Origin: an uncultured Clostridia bacterium
GTDB taxonomy: Bacteria; Bacillota; Clostridia; UBA1381
DNA: 15,010 nt
Reading direction: 5' to 3'
NCBI GenBank assembly: GCA_934487205.1
Contig: CAKSRS010000058.1
Location: forward strand, 1 to 15,010
Shown: in pieces, positions 14,209 to 15,010 of the stretch
Position numbering within the stretch: the stretch's first letter is position 1
How the letters are laid out: each line of letters starts with the position of its first letter
The notes under the pieces: model-generated
Told to the model about the DNA's origin: nothing
Database searches by the model: none
Seen by the model: the letters and a program-made list of their open reading frames with translations, nothing else
Program-made: the position numbers and the translations under genes

Positions 14209-14259
14209 CATTACCAGACTGACTGCCCATGATATTGCACCGTATCCGGCATAGTATTT

Positions 14260-14554
14260 TTTTCTAAAAACAGAACACCCTCAAGTGTGCATACGTTTCC
14301 ACAGAGGCTTGTGGGAGATATTCTTCCTTTTGAGCGACCTTAAATCAGTTCACCGACGTTTTTTCGGCTTACATCCAATTTTTCAGATAAAATATATGTG
14401 TAAGCCGGATCTTCCAATAAAAATGTAATGAGCCGATTTTCAGTTTCAGTCACCCTATCGGCTGATATACACACAATTCTATCCTCGGGTGCCGAAAACC
14501 TTATCATTATATCCTGTGGGTGAACTGCAAATTCTGATTGAAAAACGCCATCAT
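14260..14554 (-). pseudogene. Remnant of an HTH-domain protein (C-terminal end)
   Basis: A minus-strand frame reads NDGVFQSEFAVHPQDIMIRF, SAPEDRIV and then VTETENRLITFL and SEKLDVSRKNVGELI, ending at TAA (14340-14342). The last part looks like a winged helix-turn-helix of the kind at the C-terminus of AlbA_2-type ATP-binding or Fic proteins. After the stop a different frame continues plausibly (RSLKRKNISHKPLWKR), suggesting a frameshift. No start codon or N-terminal domain is present; the frame begins directly at the Abi_2 remnant. The terminator at 14172-14208 was probably its own. Parent family is uncertain. Confidence 0.42.
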
Positions 14555-14820
14555 TTTTGCAATAGCTTTCTTGTCTTCCCTTTTCACATTTTTATAAAAC
14601 TTTGACAATGTTCCAAAGCTAAATAACTCAATTAATGTATATATCGGTACTTTCCCCGATTCATAATTATTTTTAAAGTTCTTTACAAATGCTGCCTTGC
14701 TGTTTCTGTCCACTTCGTTATTTATCTCGTCTAAAAATTCGAATGATACTCCGTATTTTCAAAATTAGTTGGACCTTCATACCCAAAATTTCCATACTTG
14801 CATAAAAAAATAGTTTGAAA
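14555..14820 (-). pseudogene. Abi_2 (AbiD/AbiF-like abortive infection) pseudogene fragment
   Basis: Two adjoining minus-strand frames give the middle of an Abi_2 protein. KYGNFGYEGPTNFENTEYHS is followed, after a one-base shift in a T run near 14733-14737, by FLDEINNEVDRNSKAAFVKN and KVPIYTLIELFSFGTLSKFY. The PIYTLIELFSFGTLSKFYKN block is the family's recognisable core. The RN...H active-site-like segment expected further on is missing: at about 14555 the similarity stops and the HTH remnant begins, as if a deletion fused two genes. The N-terminal part is also lacking. Such phage-exclusion genes typically ride on mobile elements. Confidence 0.62.
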
Positions 14821-14904
14821 TCCTGCACCTATTCCTCGAAATAGGATATCTCGGTTTTGTAATATCTCATATACGTGATGCATCTCAAATTTCAAACTGT
14901 CCTC

Positions 14905-15010
14905 CTATTCCTCCCCAAGCACCTCATATAACAGAAAATCCCCTAACCTTATCTCCTCTTTATCTTGGTTTTCCCCCGTTCCTGCCCGCGGTCTGTGCAC
15001 GATAAGACCG
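14905..15010 (-). CDS. C-terminal end of an unidentified gene, cut by the window edge
   Basis: One minus-strand frame is open from the right edge to TAG (14905-14907), giving 34 residues: GLIVHRPRAGTGENQDKE then EIRLGDFLLYEVLGEE. The other two frames contain stops. The fragment reads like real protein (charged, ordered end) but I do not recognise it. GGAGGA motifs just after its stop could serve a following gene, now decayed. Confidence 0.4.
   Translation of the reverse strand, partial: GLIVHRPRAGTGENQDKEEIRLGDFLLYEVLGEE

Overview
The window looks like part of an anaerobic low-to-moderate G+C Firmicute, most likely a gut-type clostridium. This is inferred from the strong AGGAGG-type ribosome sites, the A+T-rich intergenic DNA with near-consensus SigA promoters, and the family types present (DUF4867, MurR/RpiR, Abi_2, GH4, fused Etf). 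No rRNA, tRNA or CRISPR array was seen.

Layout. Positions 1-428 hold degraded mobile DNA: two near-identical hairpin terminators and a decayed IS200/IS605-like transposase start with its own promoter and a hairpin that could mask its ribosome site. Positions 429-12959 are a long minus-strand gene set. In transcription order it encodes a FucI/AraA-type sugar isomerase, a GlcD-like FAD oxidase, a GlcF-like Fe-S protein, a class II aldolase, a PfkB sugar kinase, IolB, a LacX-like aldose 1-epimerase, a DUF4867 protein, an FGGY sugar kinase and a fused EtfB-EtfA. After a 382-base gap comes a GH4 NAD-dependent glycosidase. The first ten genes are packed with overlaps or gaps under 20 bases. A divergent MurR/RpiR regulator sits at 13148-13981 (+). 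From about 14180 to the right edge there is decayed minus-strand DNA: an HTH-domain remnant, an Abi_2 abortive-infection remnant and the tail of an unidentified gene.

How the genes may work together. GH4 would release a sugar from a glycoside. The epimerase and up to three isomerase-type proteins (FucI-like, IolB, DUF4867) would rearrange it, the PfkB and FGGY kinases would phosphorylate it, and the class II aldolase would split a ketose phosphate to DHAP plus an aldehyde. The FAD oxidase, Fe-S protein and fused Etf look like one redox module, comparable to the Etf-linked lactate dehydrogenase of acetogens but placed inside a sugar operon. The substrate cannot be read from the sequence. IolB, the PfkB kinase and the aldolase match the order of the lower inositol pathway (IolB-IolC-IolJ), but IolG, IolE and IolD are absent. 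No transporter is encoded.

Regulation is unusually legible. The 188-base divergent region holds two near-consensus SigA promoters. Each carries the same palindrome, TGAAA-N4-TTTCA, with centres 85 bp apart, and a related palindrome lies next to the isomerase ribosome site. These are the best candidate RpiR operators.
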